A stretch of 64,000 nt of DNA from Paenibacillus_E qinlingensis_A (GCF_031455095.1 NZ_JAVDSB010000024.1:1-64000), one strand, 5' to 3'; shown: positions 8,697 through 18,198, counted from the first letter of the stretch. The notes: generated by a model from the sequence alone, not told the origin. Numbers and translations are program-made.

Positions 8697-8729
8697 AAAA
8701 AAAGCCCCAGCTGCAATAGCTGAAGGCTT
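8697..8729 (-). terminator. Terminator of cysK
   Basis: On the minus strand the stem AGCC..CAGCT / AGCTG.GGCT with a 5-nt loop is followed by seven T. It closes the cysK unit before the folate cluster begins. Confidence 0.85.
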
Positions 8730-8749
8730 GATCTTGTTTGGCTTTAATC

Positions 8750-9691
8750 TTATTGCTCTTCGAATTGGTACAAAGGCGTGGACAAGTAACGCTCACCGTT
8801 ACTAGGGATTACCGCAACAACACGTTTGCCAGCGCCAAGCTCTTTAGCAACCTTCAATGCTGCGAAAATCGCTGCACCGGAGGAAATTCCGCCAAGGATT
8901 CCTTCTTCTTTAGCAACACGACGTGAAGTTTCGAACGCATCTTCGTTCTCAACAGCAATGATTTCATCGTACACATTGGTGTTCAAAATATCAGGAACAA
9001 ACCCTGCACCGATACCTTGGATTTTATGAGGACCTGGTTTACCACCAGAAAGAACTGGGGATGCCGCAGGTTCAATTGCGTAAATTTTGATGTTAGGGAA
9101 GTTTTCTTTCAGAACGCCACCCGCACCTGTGATTGTACCACCAGTACCGATACCAGAGATGAAAGCATCCAGTTTACCATCATGAGCGTTAATCGCTTCT
9201 ACGATTTCTGGCCCTGTTGTTTCACGGTGAACTTTCACGTTCGCTTGGTTCTTGAATTGTTGTGGAATGAAATAGGAAGGATTCTCAGCTTGTAGCTCTT
9301 CCGCACGTTTGATTGCACCCTTCATACCTTCTGCTCCAGGCGTTAGAACAAGCTGTGCACCATAAGCGCGAAGCAGGTTACGTCTTTCCAAAGACATTGT
9401 TTCTGGCATAACGAGGATCGCTTTATATCCTTTAGCCGCTGCCACTAATGCGATCCCGATTCCTGTGTTACCACTTGTCGGTTCTACAATTGTGTCACCT
9501 GGCTTCAATTTACCTTCTTGCTCCGCTACTTCGATCATGGAGATGGCAATACGGTCTTTAACACTGGCACCCGGGTTCTGGTACTCTAATTTCACATAAA
9601 CCTCTGCACTGCCTTCTGGAACAACACGGTTCAAACGAACTAGTGGTGTATCCCCAATCAAATCCGTAATGCTCTGTACTAATCTTGCCAT
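8750..9691 (-). CDS. cysK: Cysteine synthase A (O-acetylserine sulfhydrylase)
   Basis: PLP enzyme that makes L-cysteine from O-acetylserine and sulfide. The 313-residue protein contains LIGDTPLVRLNRV, the PLP-lysine motif YQNPGASVKDRIA, the substrate loop EPTSGNTGIGIALVAA, the phosphate-binding GTGGTITGAGG and GGISSGAAIFAAL. GGAGGGG lies 8 nt upstream of the ATG. It is a single-gene unit: its own promoter with a dyad operator upstream and a terminator downstream. Confidence 0.97.
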   Translation of the reverse strand: MARLVQSITDLIGDTPLVRLNRVVPEGSAEVYVKLEYQNPGASVKDRIAISMIEVAEQEGKLKPGDTIVEPTSGNTGIGIALVAAAKGYKAILVMPETMSLERRNLLRAYGAQLVLTPGAEGMKGAIKRAEELQAENPSYFIPQQFKNQANVKVHRETTGPEIVEAINAHDGKLDAFISGIGTGGTITGAGGVLKENFPNIKIYAIEPAASPVLSGGKPGPHKIQGIGAGFVPDILNTNVYDEIIAVENEDAFETSRRVAKEEGILGGISSGAAIFAALKVAKELGAGKRVVAVIPSNGERYLSTPLYQFEEQ

Positions 9692-9726
9692 AATATTTCC
9701 CCTCCAGATTGAGTATTGAATGATTT

Positions 9727-9786
9727 CCGAGTTGTTTAGTCGGTATTAATTATACTAATCTTATCAATGCGCCTACAGGTTGTCAA
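9727..9786 (-). promoter_or_regulatory. cysK promoter with dyad operator (CymR-like candidate)
   Basis: On the minus strand TTGACA (9781-9786) and TAAGAT (9758-9763) are 17 bp apart, placing the start near 9751. Just downstream lies a 17-bp imperfect palindrome, CCGACTAAACAACTCGG (9727-9743). A repressor bound there would block initiation. CymR, an Rrf2-family regulator, represses cysK in Bacillus. Assigning this dyad to a CymR orthologue is inference. Confidence 0.65.
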
Positions 9787-9804
9787 CCATATTTTCACAT
9801 TCAC

Positions 9805-10755
9805 CTATCGGAGCGTCGGATCCAGCACACTAACCTTCCATTTAACGCGCAACTGCACGACAAACTCCTTCAATGGAGGCGCTTCTTGCAGTGCTAGCTC
9901 CTTTCGCACACTCTCTCGAATAAACGCCATATCCGGGTTCTCCTGATCCCGCTTATTCTTAAGTAAAATGACGGCAAAGCCTTGTGAAACAGGTATGGGC
10001 TTACTCACTTCGCCAACCTTCATCAATTTCGCCGCTTCCAGAATAGAGCCCTCAACAAAAGGATCGTCACCTTCAATCCAACCCAAATCACCACCGGTGT
10101 TATGGGTTGCATCATCGATGGATCGATCTCTGGCTAGTGTCACAAAGCTCACACCTTTGGCCAGTTCCGCAATGACTTTCGTTGCTTGCTCCTTCGTGGA
10201 TACAATGATCTGCCCAATGTTGTATTCCGTTCCTTGTTCAAACTCATCCGCATGTGTCTTTATGTAGGTATCAACCTGAGTATCTGTAATGTGAATGGAT
10301 GCCGTTGCTAGCTTCTCAAGTAACAACTTATTCGCTACATCCTCTTGGATTTCCTGCTCAGACAAGCCCAACTGACTTTGCATGGAGTCATAAAATTGCC
10401 CTTCACTTTCGTACCCTTGCTGCATCCTTTTCAGCTCACGGTTGATTTCCGCACTCGCTACCTTAGTCCCCGACTCATTTCCCTCTAGGCGAATTACTTC
10501 TCGATCCAACATTTGACTCAACTGCTCCGGCCCATAATGGCGCGCGAGCGCTGATTCGAGCTCACTCATAGTAATTTCCTGATTCCCAATTTTGGCGACA
10601 ACTCGTGTATTCTTATTCTCACCCTGCTGTTCTGGCTCCGGTGATTGTCTTGGTTCTGATTGGTTGATGGCATGACTGATCAGCAAGGATGCGAGTACGA
10701 GAATACATATCGCCATCGCGATGATGACTCCCCACAATCGCTTTACATTGCGCAT
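9805..10755 (-). CDS. Membrane-anchored PpiC-type peptidyl-prolyl isomerase (YacD/PrsA-like)
   Basis: Predicted extracytoplasmic foldase. From the chosen ATG, which has GAGGG 8 nt upstream, the protein is 316 residues. A basic start is followed by a hydrophobic segment (about 7-27) with no lipobox Cys, so it is probably anchored by an uncleaved helix. Next come a SurA-N-like helical region and a parvulin domain (about 175-280) with GGDLGWIEGDDPF and VSKPIPVSQGFAVILL. B. subtilis has yacD between hslO and cysK at the same place. Two in-frame ATGs further upstream (10779, 10800) have poorer ribosome-binding sites. Substrates are unknown. Confidence 0.85.
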   Translation of the reverse strand: MRNVKRLWGVIIAMAICILVLASLLISHAINQSEPRQSPEPEQQGENKNTRVVAKIGNQEITMSELESALARHYGPEQLSQMLDREVIRLEGNESGTKVASAEINRELKRMQQGYESEGQFYDSMQSQLGLSEQEIQEDVANKLLLEKLATASIHITDTQVDTYIKTHADEFEQGTEYNIGQIIVSTKEQATKVIAELAKGVSFVTLARDRSIDDATHNTGGDLGWIEGDDPFVEGSILEAAKLMKVGEVSKPIPVSQGFAVILLKNKRDQENPDMAFIRESVRKELALQEAPPLKEFVVQLRVKWKVSVLDPTLR

Positions 10756-10837
10756 CCTATTTCCCTCTTTTACTTCCATATTGCTTCTAGCTGCTTGCAT
10801 CCGTGTTCAGTAGCTAAATCAAGCAGTTCACCCACGC

Positions 10838-11704
10838 TTACACATCAATCATCCGTTGCAAATCTTCGCCTTCATACCGGTAAGCTTCATTACAGAAATG
10901 ACAGACGACCTCCGCAACTCCTTCTTCTTCCAGTATCTCTTGAAGTTCTTGCTTACCTAACGATATTAAGGTAGACTCCACTTTCTCCCGACTACATTTG
11001 CATTGGAACCTGACATCCATCTCATCAAGCATACGGAAAGAAGGGAGTACGGTTTGTAAAATTTCCTCTAAATTCAATCCGCCGCCTAACATGTTCGTGA
11101 AGCTTGGGATTTGGCTTAGCATGGCTTCGATCTCATCAATCTCACTATCCGTTAATCCTGGGAGCAGTTGAATCACAAATCCACCCGAAGCAAGAATCGA
11201 GTGATCCTTATTCACCAAGACCCCTAACGCGACTGCCGAAGGTGTTTGTTCTGACTTTGCAAAATAATACGTAAAATCTTCCGCTAATTCACCTGAAATT
11301 AAAGGAACACTTCCTTTATAAGGCTCTTTCATTCCTAGATCTTTCGTTATGTATAAAAAACCGTCTGTCCCTACCGCAGCGGCAACATCTAATTTGCCAT
11401 TCTCTTTGAGCGGCGGATCTACGAAAGGATTATCTACGTAACCACGCACTTCACCCTTCGCATTCGCATCTACAACGATTTGTCCGATCGGTCCATCCCC
11501 TTTGACCTGAACAATGAGATGTTCTTCACCTTTGAGCATAGCAGCTAAAAGAAGCGCAGCGGCCGCTGTTCTCCCTAACGCGGCTGTCGCTGTCGGTGTC
11601 GTTTGATGCCTGCGACTAAGCTCTTCGGTTAGGAGAGTCGTCTGAACAGCAAACGCACGTACACGCCCATCTAAAGCTGTTCCTCGAATTAAATAATCAC
11701 TCAT
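10838..11704 (-). CDS. hslO: Redox-regulated chaperonin Hsp33
   Basis: Holdase chaperone activated by oxidation and zinc release. The 288-residue protein ends with the zinc-binding cysteines CKC (FQCKCSREKV) and CHFC (VVCHFCNEAY), separated by about 30 residues, the CxC/CxxC pattern of the family. The N-terminal domain shows TALDGRVRAFAV and ALGRTAAAALLLAAML. AAGGAAGG precedes the ATG. It lies downstream of coaX as in B. subtilis. Confidence 0.96.
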   Translation of the reverse strand: MSDYLIRGTALDGRVRAFAVQTTLLTEELSRRHQTTPTATAALGRTAAAALLLAAMLKGEEHLIVQVKGDGPIGQIVVDANAKGEVRGYVDNPFVDPPLKENGKLDVAAAVGTDGFLYITKDLGMKEPYKGSVPLISGELAEDFTYYFAKSEQTPSAVALGVLVNKDHSILASGGFVIQLLPGLTDSEIDEIEAMLSQIPSFTNMLGGGLNLEEILQTVLPSFRMLDEMDVRFQCKCSREKVESTLISLGKQELQEILEEEGVAEVVCHFCNEAYRYEGEDLQRMIDV

Positions 11705-11727
11705 GTCAATTTCCTTCCTTATACTGC

Positions 11728-12492
11728 TTAGACATTTTTCTCGTAAATCATTTGTAACCCTTGTAGCGTAAGCAATGGGTTGACGACTTGAATCGTCCGC
11801 GACTCGCTAGAAATGAGTTCTGCTAATCCACCCGTCGCAATCACTGTTGGATTTACATTAAACTCCTGAATGACCCGTTCGACAATCCCGTCAACCTGGC
11901 CAACATAGCCATAAATAATGCCCGCTTGCATTGCTGCTACGGTATTCCGACCAACCACACTTTTCGGCTTAACCAGCTCAATACGCGGCAACTTCGCTGC
12001 CTTCTGATACAGCGCTTCCGTGGAGATCCCAATGCCTGGCGCAATGGCGCATCCCACTAGCTGCCCTGATGAATCAATGTAATCGTAGGTTGTAGCTGTG
12101 CCGAAATCAACAATAATACATGGAGCTCCATATAGCTCCAGTGCCGCTACCGCATTCACGATGCGATCTGCGCCAACTTCCTTCGGATTGTCTACACGGA
12201 CGTTCAATCCTGTTTTGATCCCTGGACCTACGATAAAAGGCGCCCTTTTCAAATAGTGTAAGCAGAGGTTTTCCATAGCATTCATCAACGGGGGCACGAC
12301 AGATGAAATAATGACACCTTCTACTTGCGCAAAGGAAATGCCCGAATGTTGGAACAAGCTGTGCAGCTGCATGCCATATTCATCCACGGTAGCCGAACGA
12401 TTCGTGCTTACACGCCAATGATGCAAGAGCGTACGTTCTTGGTAGAGGCCGAGTACAATATTCGTATTCCCGACATCGATAACGAGAATCAT
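11728..12492 (-). CDS. coaX: Type III pantothenate kinase
   Basis: Phosphorylates pantothenate, the first step of coenzyme A synthesis. The 254-residue protein belongs to the ASKHA fold: N-terminal phosphate loop VIDVGNTNIVLGLY, VGADRIVNAVAA, DFGTATTYD and GIGISTEALYQKAAKLP. Its ATG overlaps the nadC stop by 4 nt (ATGA), so it is translated in the NAD operon transcript with AAGGGG as ribosome-binding sequence inside nadC. Confidence 0.96.
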   Translation of the reverse strand: MILVIDVGNTNIVLGLYQERTLLHHWRVSTNRSATVDEYGMQLHSLFQHSGISFAQVEGVIISSVVPPLMNAMENLCLHYLKRAPFIVGPGIKTGLNVRVDNPKEVGADRIVNAVAALELYGAPCIIVDFGTATTYDYIDSSGQLVGCAIAPGIGISTEALYQKAAKLPRIELVKPKSVVGRNTVAAMQAGIIYGYVGQVDGIVERVIQEFNVNPTVIATGGLAELISSESRTIQVVNPLLTLQGLQMIYEKNV

Positions 12493-13358
12493 AATGCTGT
12501 CCCCTTCCGCTCATTCAGATCTAGTGAGATATCGAGCGCTGCTACCGAGTACGTCAGCCGTCCAACGGAAATCACGTCTACACCCGTTTCCGCCATCGCT
12601 TTAATCGTTTGCGGGGTGACCGAACCTGATCCCTCTACTACAATATGCGGCGCTTTGCTTTTAATTATCGAAACTGCTTCTTTCATTTGGACTGGAGCCA
12701 TGTTATCCAGCATGATGATATCAGCTCCTGCTTGGAGCGCTTCATGCAGCTGTTCAAAGTTCTCCACTTCCACCTCGATCTTCATCGTGTGGGGAATGTT
12801 CTGACGTGCGGCTTGAACCGCCTGGGTAATGCCTCCTGAGCCTTTGATATGGTTATCCTTAATCATAACCGCATCATAGAGGCCAAAACGGTGGTTGTAG
12901 CCGCCACCAACGCGCACGGCATACTTCTCAAGCAATCTGTGTCCAGGCGTTGTTTTCCGTGTGTCTACAAGTCTGGTTGGCAATCCTTCCAGAGCCATCA
13001 CAAATTCATGCGTCTTCGTGGCGATCCCCGACAATCGTTGCATCAAATTCAGACTCAATCGCTCGCCTAATAGGATGCTGCGTGTATTGCCTTCCACTTC
13101 AGCTAGTATGGTCCCTTTATGAACAGACGATCCTTCGGCCACTTTTGTTTCGAAACGAAGAGAAGCATCGACCACAGCAAAAACCTCCTGTGCGATGCGA
13201 AGTCCACAAACGATTCCGTCTTCTTTGACGTGGATAATCCCCTTGGATACTTGTTCCAAAGGGATTGTTGTTATAGTCGTGACATCGCCCGTGCCGATAT
13301 CTTCTTCTAGCCATAGGCGAATTTGCTTCCGAACTAATTCCATATTTATTTCTAACAT
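12489..13358 (-). CDS. nadC: Nicotinate-nucleotide pyrophosphorylase (quinolinate phosphoribosyltransferase)
   Basis: Converts quinolinate and PRPP to nicotinate mononucleotide. From the ATG at 13358 it is 289 residues, the usual size, starting LEINMELVRKQI. The frame stays open 39 codons further upstream inside nadB, but GAGGAGT lies about 10 nt before this ATG and the start follows the nadB stop directly. Signatures: VDTRKTTPGHRLLEKYAVRVGGGYNHR, DAVMIKDNHIK, IEVEVENFEQ and DVISVGRLTYS. It overlaps coaX by 4 nt. Confidence 0.96.
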   Translation of the reverse strand: MLEINMELVRKQIRLWLEEDIGTGDVTTITTIPLEQVSKGIIHVKEDGIVCGLRIAQEVFAVVDASLRFETKVAEGSSVHKGTILAEVEGNTRSILLGERLSLNLMQRLSGIATKTHEFVMALEGLPTRLVDTRKTTPGHRLLEKYAVRVGGGYNHRFGLYDAVMIKDNHIKGSGGITQAVQAARQNIPHTMKIEVEVENFEQLHEALQAGADIIMLDNMAPVQMKEAVSIIKSKAPHIVVEGSGSVTPQTIKAMAETGVDVISVGRLTYSVAALDISLDLNERKGTAL

Positions 13359-13359
13359 G

Positions 13360-14970
13360 CTAAATCCACTCCTCAATCCTATCTTCCCCGCGCTGGAAAA
13401 CAATATGCTTCTTCCATACCAAGTCATCCCGTTCTGGGAAATCTTCTCGATAATGACCGCCGCGGCTTTCCTCACGGGTTAATGCTGCTGTTGTTGTTAA
13501 AAGGGCGACATTGAGCAAATTAGCGAACTCATACTCTTCACGCTTCGTCATGAGAGAATCAAAGATTGACAATTGTCTCGCCAACTCTTCATGCCCTTTT
13601 TGCAAGCCCTTAGCTGTGCGCTTGAGACCTGCATAGCGAAGCATAACTTTCTGAAGCTTCAACTTTTTCTCTACAACCGCCTGATTAGGAATCTCTGTCC
13701 GTGGGGCTTCCGATTCCGCACGGATCTGAATATTACCTTCCAGCGGAGGCAGTTCTTGAATCCGCTCAATAATTCTGCGACCGAACACAATTGCCTCGGA
13801 TAAAGAGTTACTCGCTAAACGGTTAGCGCCATGTACGCCTGTCGACGAAACTTCACCACATGCAAAAAGGCGACGAACTTGAGTCTCTCCGTGTAAATCG
13901 GTTTTCACGCCACCCATCATGTAATGTGCGGCTGGTGCAACAGGGATCCAATCGGTACTCATATCGAGCCCGTAATTCAGACAATATTCGTAAATCGTCG
14001 GGAACCGATGTTTAATCAGTTCTTCCGATTCGTGTGTAATATCAATATAAACGAAGGTAGATTTACAGCTCTCCATTTCGTCAACGATCGCACGAGCAAC
14101 AACGTCTCTAGGCGCTAGCTCTAGTTGTGGGTGATAGCGCTCCATGAAGCGTTCGCCCTTGATGTTACGCAAATAAGCGCCTTCGCCCCGCACCGCTTCA
14201 GAAATCAGAAACCGTGGTGCGCCCGGGTAGCATAATGCTGTGGGGTGGAATTGAATGAATTCCACATCTTGAATCTGAGCACCCGCGCGATGCGCGATCG
14301 CAATCCCGTCGCCCGTGGCGATGTCGGGATTCGTTGTGTAGCGGAACAGCTGTCCCGCGCCACCGGAGCAGAGAATTGTAGCGTTGCCACGCACAAATAC
14401 GCGCTGTCCGTTAGGTTTCTGAACGAGCGCTCCGTAACATTCGCCGTCTTGGGTAATCAGGTCGATCACGAAGTGGTCGTCCCAAATTTCAATATTCGGA
14501 TCCTGTTTGGTACGTTCCGATAAAGCTCTAACAATTTCCGCACCTGTCGCATCTCCATTAGAGTGCAAAATACGTCGTTGGCTGTGCGCCCCTTCTTTGG
14601 TTAAAGCAAACTCCCCGTTCTCTAGATCGAACTGCGTTCCCATTCGAATCAAATCCTGAACGCCTTCTGGTCCTTCATGGACAAGTACATCAACAGCTTC
14701 CGACGAACAAAGACCTGCTCCTGCAATCACTGTATCTTGACGATGATATTCGGGTGAATCTTCATCCGAGATCACTGCGGCAATTCCGCCCTGCGCATAA
14801 CGCGTGTTGCTATCCAAGAGAGATTTCTTCGTAATCATAAGGACTTTTTTATTCTCGCTCGCACGAAGCGCTGTGAATAGTCCAGCAATGCCTGCACCAA
14901 TAACAATTACATCCGTATGTATATGAGGAATCGAATCTAAATCAACATCTACGAGATATCTAGGAATCAT
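13360..14970 (-). CDS. nadB: L-aspartate oxidase
   Basis: FAD flavoprotein that oxidises aspartate to iminoaspartate for quinolinate synthesis with NadA. The 536-residue protein has the dinucleotide-binding motif VIGAGIAGLFTAL near residue 25, TRYAQGGIAAV, the SGGAGQLFRYTTNPDIATGDG segment, EFIQFHPTAL, and the succinate-dehydrogenase-like C-terminal helical domain. AGGTGA precedes the ATG. It lies between nadA and nadC. Confidence 0.97.
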   Translation of the reverse strand: MIPRYLVDVDLDSIPHIHTDVIVIGAGIAGLFTALRASENKKVLMITKKSLLDSNTRYAQGGIAAVISDEDSPEYHRQDTVIAGAGLCSSEAVDVLVHEGPEGVQDLIRMGTQFDLENGEFALTKEGAHSQRRILHSNGDATGAEIVRALSERTKQDPNIEIWDDHFVIDLITQDGECYGALVQKPNGQRVFVRGNATILCSGGAGQLFRYTTNPDIATGDGIAIAHRAGAQIQDVEFIQFHPTALCYPGAPRFLISEAVRGEGAYLRNIKGERFMERYHPQLELAPRDVVARAIVDEMESCKSTFVYIDITHESEELIKHRFPTIYEYCLNYGLDMSTDWIPVAPAAHYMMGGVKTDLHGETQVRRLFACGEVSSTGVHGANRLASNSLSEAIVFGRRIIERIQELPPLEGNIQIRAESEAPRTEIPNQAVVEKKLKLQKVMLRYAGLKRTAKGLQKGHEELARQLSIFDSLMTKREEYEFANLLNVALLTTTAALTREESRGGHYREDFPERDDLVWKKHIVFQRGEDRIEEWI

Positions 14971-15089
14971 GACGTTTCACCTGTTCTTCACCCTTAATAC
15001 CTCGTAAAGCAACGTCAGTACGTCCATACTCGCTCATTAGATCGATACTAGCCTTGCTTCACGAGGGCATCTATTCAAGACAAGAGAGT

Positions 15090-15120
15090 AGCGCATGCTA
15101 CTTAACTTGTAACATGCGCT
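15090..15120 (-). repeat. Inverted repeat spanning the nadA stop codon
   Basis: Twelve-base arms with one mismatch (15090-15101 and 15109-15120) enclose a 7-nt loop that contains the nadA stop codon. No T-run follows on the minus strand, so it is not a classical terminator. It may set mRNA stability between nadA and nadB. Confidence 0.5.
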
Positions 15121-16036
15121 CCAAGGACAATCTTGCTTTATCTGCCACATCTTCTGGTACATAAATCTCTGGTTGCATCGTCTCTAGACATTTCACAATT
15201 TTCTTCAAATTGTTTACTTTCATATTCGGACACACCAGATATTTGGTTGCAAAATGGAACTTCTTATCAGGACTATCCAGGCGTAATTGATAACCAGTCC
15301 CATCTTCTGTTCCTACAATAAACTCTTGGCAGTCCGACTCTTTGCAATATTTAATAATTGCAGTTGTACTACCTACAAAGTCCCCTAGTTTCACAACTTC
15401 TGGGCGACACTCTGGGTGAACAACAAACTGTGCATTCGGGTATTGCGCTCTCATTTCTTCCACATCTTTAACGGTTAACATATCATGTGTATTGCAGTAA
15501 CCTTCCCAGATGATCACTTTTTTGCTTGTGAATTTTGATACATAGTCACCCAAATTTTTATCCGGTACCCAGATGATCTCATCTGAATCGACGGAATTGA
15601 TGACATTGATCGCATTCGCAGAGGTACAACAAATGTCTGTTTCAGACTTCACATCGGCCGATGTATTAATATAGGCAACGACCTTGGCCTTCGGATGCTG
15701 ACGTTTAAGGGCGCGTAGACCTTCCACATTCACCATATCGGCCATCGGACAGCCAGCCCGTTCGTCTGGAATAATCACGGTTTTATTCGGTGCGAGAATC
15801 TTGGCACTTTCCCCCATGAAATGAACACCACAGAATACGATGACATCCGCATCGGTTTGTGCGGCCTTCTGAGCAAGCAAAAAGGAGTCCCCTCTAAAAT
15901 CCGCTACCTCTTGAACTTCGTCACGCTGATAATAATGAGCAAGAATAATGGCATTCCGTTCTTTCTTCAATTGCAGCAGTCGTTCTTTGAGCTCACGGTT
16001 TTGTTCCGCTTTGCGCTCTAATGCTAAGGCTTCCAT
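15098..16036 (-). CDS. nadA: Quinolinate synthase A
   Basis: Iron-sulfur enzyme condensing iminoaspartate with dihydroxyacetone phosphate to quinolinate. The 312-residue protein shows LAHYYQRDEVQEVADFRGDS-type N-terminal residues, CGVHFMGESAKILAP, and cysteines in GCPMAD, HPECRPEV and YLVCPNM; three conserved cysteines of this set normally hold the 4Fe-4S cluster. GGGGAGG lies before the ATG. It is the first gene of nadA-nadB-nadC-coaX-hslO, and this NAD block is not at this site in B. subtilis. Confidence 0.97.
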   Translation of the reverse strand: MEALALERKAEQNRELKERLLQLKKERNAIILAHYYQRDEVQEVADFRGDSFLLAQKAAQTDADVIVFCGVHFMGESAKILAPNKTVIIPDERAGCPMADMVNVEGLRALKRQHPKAKVVAYINTSADVKSETDICCTSANAINVINSVDSDEIIWVPDKNLGDYVSKFTSKKVIIWEGYCNTHDMLTVKDVEEMRAQYPNAQFVVHPECRPEVVKLGDFVGSTTAIIKYCKESDCQEFIVGTEDGTGYQLRLDSPDKKFHFATKYLVCPNMKVNNLKKIVKCLETMQPEIYVPEDVADKARLSLERMLQVK

Positions 16037-16120
16037 GGTGCTTCCTCCCCTATCTGGGACGTAAAATGGTCTCGTCGTCTATCTAAAAGTAGTATGATCT
16101 AAATGCAATAAAATTAGAGA

Positions 16121-16158
16121 TTTACAACTAATTTACACATTCTCACATCGCCTGTCAA
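16121..16158 (-). promoter_or_regulatory. nadA operon promoter with direct repeat
   Basis: On the minus strand TTGACA (16153-16158) and TAAATT (16130-16135) are 17 bp apart. Two direct copies of TGTAAA, 11 bp apart (16132-16137 and 16121-16126), overlap and follow the -10. They could be an operator for an NAD-responsive repressor, but I cannot assign one. Confidence 0.6.
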
Positions 16159-16173
16159 TGCGCAAATACAGTG

Positions 16174-16224
16174 AAAAAACTCGGAATTCCGCGCACACTT
16201 GATGTGTACAACGGATTTCCGAGT
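16174..16224 (-). terminator. Terminator of ftsH
   Basis: On the minus strand arms beginning ACTCGGAA and ending TTCCGAGT enclose a long hairpin that also contains an inner complementary pair, and six T follow. It separates ftsH from the nadA promoter. Confidence 0.85.
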
Positions 16225-16236
16225 TCGCATTGCAAC

Positions 16237-18198
16237 TTACTCTTCTGTTTGATCCGGTTTGATCTCTTTAACTTCTTTATCTTTATCAAACTCCAGCTTA
16301 TTGCTCTCACTAGCTTGACTTTGACCTTGAATAGTAACTTTCACATCTTCCTCATCGGAGCTGGCGCTAAGCTTACCTTTTTCCAAAAGTTCGATGATTT
16401 CGTCTTTATCCAACGTTTCTTTCTCAAGCAATGTTTTGGCTACAAGGTGAATCTGATCCGCATGCTCCGTAAGAATCGTGCGTGCACGTTCGTAGCACGT
16501 ACGAATAAAGCTTTGCATCTCTTGATCGATCTCGTAAGCAATGGCATCACTATAGTTCTGTTCATGTCCGATGTCGCGGCCCAAGAATACTTGACCTTGT
16601 GAGCTACCGAACTGCATCGGTCCAAGCTTATCACTCATACCGTATTCCATGATCATGCGGCGAACGATTCCTGTTGCCTTCTGGAAGTCACTGTATGCCC
16701 CTGTGCCAATTTCTCCGATAAATAATTCTTCGGAAACACGACCACCCAAGAGTCCAGTTACTTTATCCAACAACTCGTTCTTCGTTTGCATCATGCGATC
16801 TTCGCCTTCTTTAGGCAACATCATCACATAACCGCCAGCGCGTCCACGAGGCACGATTGTTACTTTGTGAACCATGTCCGCATTCTCTGCATGATAACCG
16901 ATAATCGCGTGTCCTGCTTCATGATAAGCTACGATACGTTTCTCAGTCTCAGAAATAATACGGCTTTTCTTCTGTGTACCCACGATAATACGGTCAAATG
17001 CTTCTTCAACTTCTGCCATCGAAATATCTTTACGATTACGACGAGCAGCGATCAAAGCCGCTTCATTTAATAAGTTCTCAAGATCAGCGCCCGTAAAACC
17101 AGTTGTATAACGTGAAAGTGAATCTAGCTTCACATCTTTCGCAAGCGGCTTGTTACGTGCGTGAACTTTCAATACAGCTTCACGGCCTTTGATGTCCGGA
17201 CGATCTACCGTAATTTGACGGTCAAAACGACCTGGACGCAATAAGGCAGGGTCTAAAATATCAGGTCGGTTAGTTGCTGCAACGATAATAATACCTTCGT
17301 TCGCACCGAAACCGTCCATTTCAACAAGCAATTGGTTGAGCGTTTGCTCACGCTCGTCATGTCCGCCACCTAAGCCTGCGCCACGTTGACGACCAACCGC
17401 ATCGATCTCATCAATAAAGATAATACAAGGTGAATTCTTCTTCGCGTTCTCGAACAAGTCACGAACACGGGATGCACCGACACCGACGAACATCTCAACG
17501 AAGTCAGAACCAGAAATACTGAAGAATGGTACGCCTGCTTCACCAGCAACTGCACGAGCTAGCAACGTTTTACCTGTTCCTGGAGGACCGTTCAATAGAA
17601 CACCCTTAGGAATTCTAGCGCCAACTGCTGCGAATTTGCGAGGATCCTTCAGGAACTCAACAACCTCGATCAATTCTTGCTTCTCTTCATCCGCACCTGC
17701 CACATCTTCGAATGTGACACGTTTCTTCTCCTCGTTATATAGGCGCGCACGGCTCTTGCCGAAGTTCATCACTTTACCGCCGCCGCCTTGCGCTTGATTC
17801 AATAAGAAGAAGAACAAAATGAAGATAATGACGAATGGAATAATGGACGTAAGAAAGCTAATCCAAACGCTATCACGTTCCATCGGCCCGTACTCTTCCG
17901 AAGGTACGCCGTTCGCTTCAATCATTTGTACAACTAACGGCTCGTAAGGAGCATGTGTTTCGAAGCTCTTCTTATCGGCGCCATTAGGCGGGTTAATATA
18001 CTTACCCTTAATGGAATAGGTATACCCATCAAACTTTAATACTACGGACTCTACATTTTTGTTTACTACTGCTTGTCGGAATTTATCGTAGGTGATTAAC
18101 TCCTTCTGTTCATTTTGAGTACTAATGAAATGAACGATCCCTACAGTAACCAAAAATATAAGCAAATAAAAGCCGGTATTCCGGATAATTCGATTCAT
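16237..18198 (-). CDS. ftsH: ATP-dependent zinc metalloprotease FtsH
   Basis: Membrane-anchored AAA+ protease degrading membrane and short-lived regulatory proteins. From the ATG with AGGAGG upstream the protein is 653 residues. It has two transmembrane helices (about 6-25 and 105-125), Walker A GPPGTGKT near residue 205, Walker B IIFIDEIDAVG, the SRH region ATNRPDILDPALLRPGRFDRQ and the zinc site HEAGH near residue 426. The frame continues eight codons upstream without a better start. The acidic/lysine-rich tail ends KEIKPDQTEE. A possible promoter (TTGTGG, 18 bp, TAAAAT) sits in the gap after hpt. Confidence 0.98.
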   Translation of the reverse strand: MNRIIRNTGFYLLIFLVTVGIVHFISTQNEQKELITYDKFRQAVVNKNVESVVLKFDGYTYSIKGKYINPPNGADKKSFETHAPYEPLVVQMIEANGVPSEEYGPMERDSVWISFLTSIIPFVIIFILFFFLLNQAQGGGGKVMNFGKSRARLYNEEKKRVTFEDVAGADEEKQELIEVVEFLKDPRKFAAVGARIPKGVLLNGPPGTGKTLLARAVAGEAGVPFFSISGSDFVEMFVGVGASRVRDLFENAKKNSPCIIFIDEIDAVGRQRGAGLGGGHDEREQTLNQLLVEMDGFGANEGIIIVAATNRPDILDPALLRPGRFDRQITVDRPDIKGREAVLKVHARNKPLAKDVKLDSLSRYTTGFTGADLENLLNEAALIAARRNRKDISMAEVEEAFDRIIVGTQKKSRIISETEKRIVAYHEAGHAIIGYHAENADMVHKVTIVPRGRAGGYVMMLPKEGEDRMMQTKNELLDKVTGLLGGRVSEELFIGEIGTGAYSDFQKATGIVRRMIMEYGMSDKLGPMQFGSSQGQVFLGRDIGHEQNYSDAIAYEIDQEMQSFIRTCYERARTILTEHADQIHLVAKTLLEKETLDKDEIIELLEKGKLSASSDEEDVKVTIQGQSQASESNKLEFDKDKEVKEIKPDQTEE

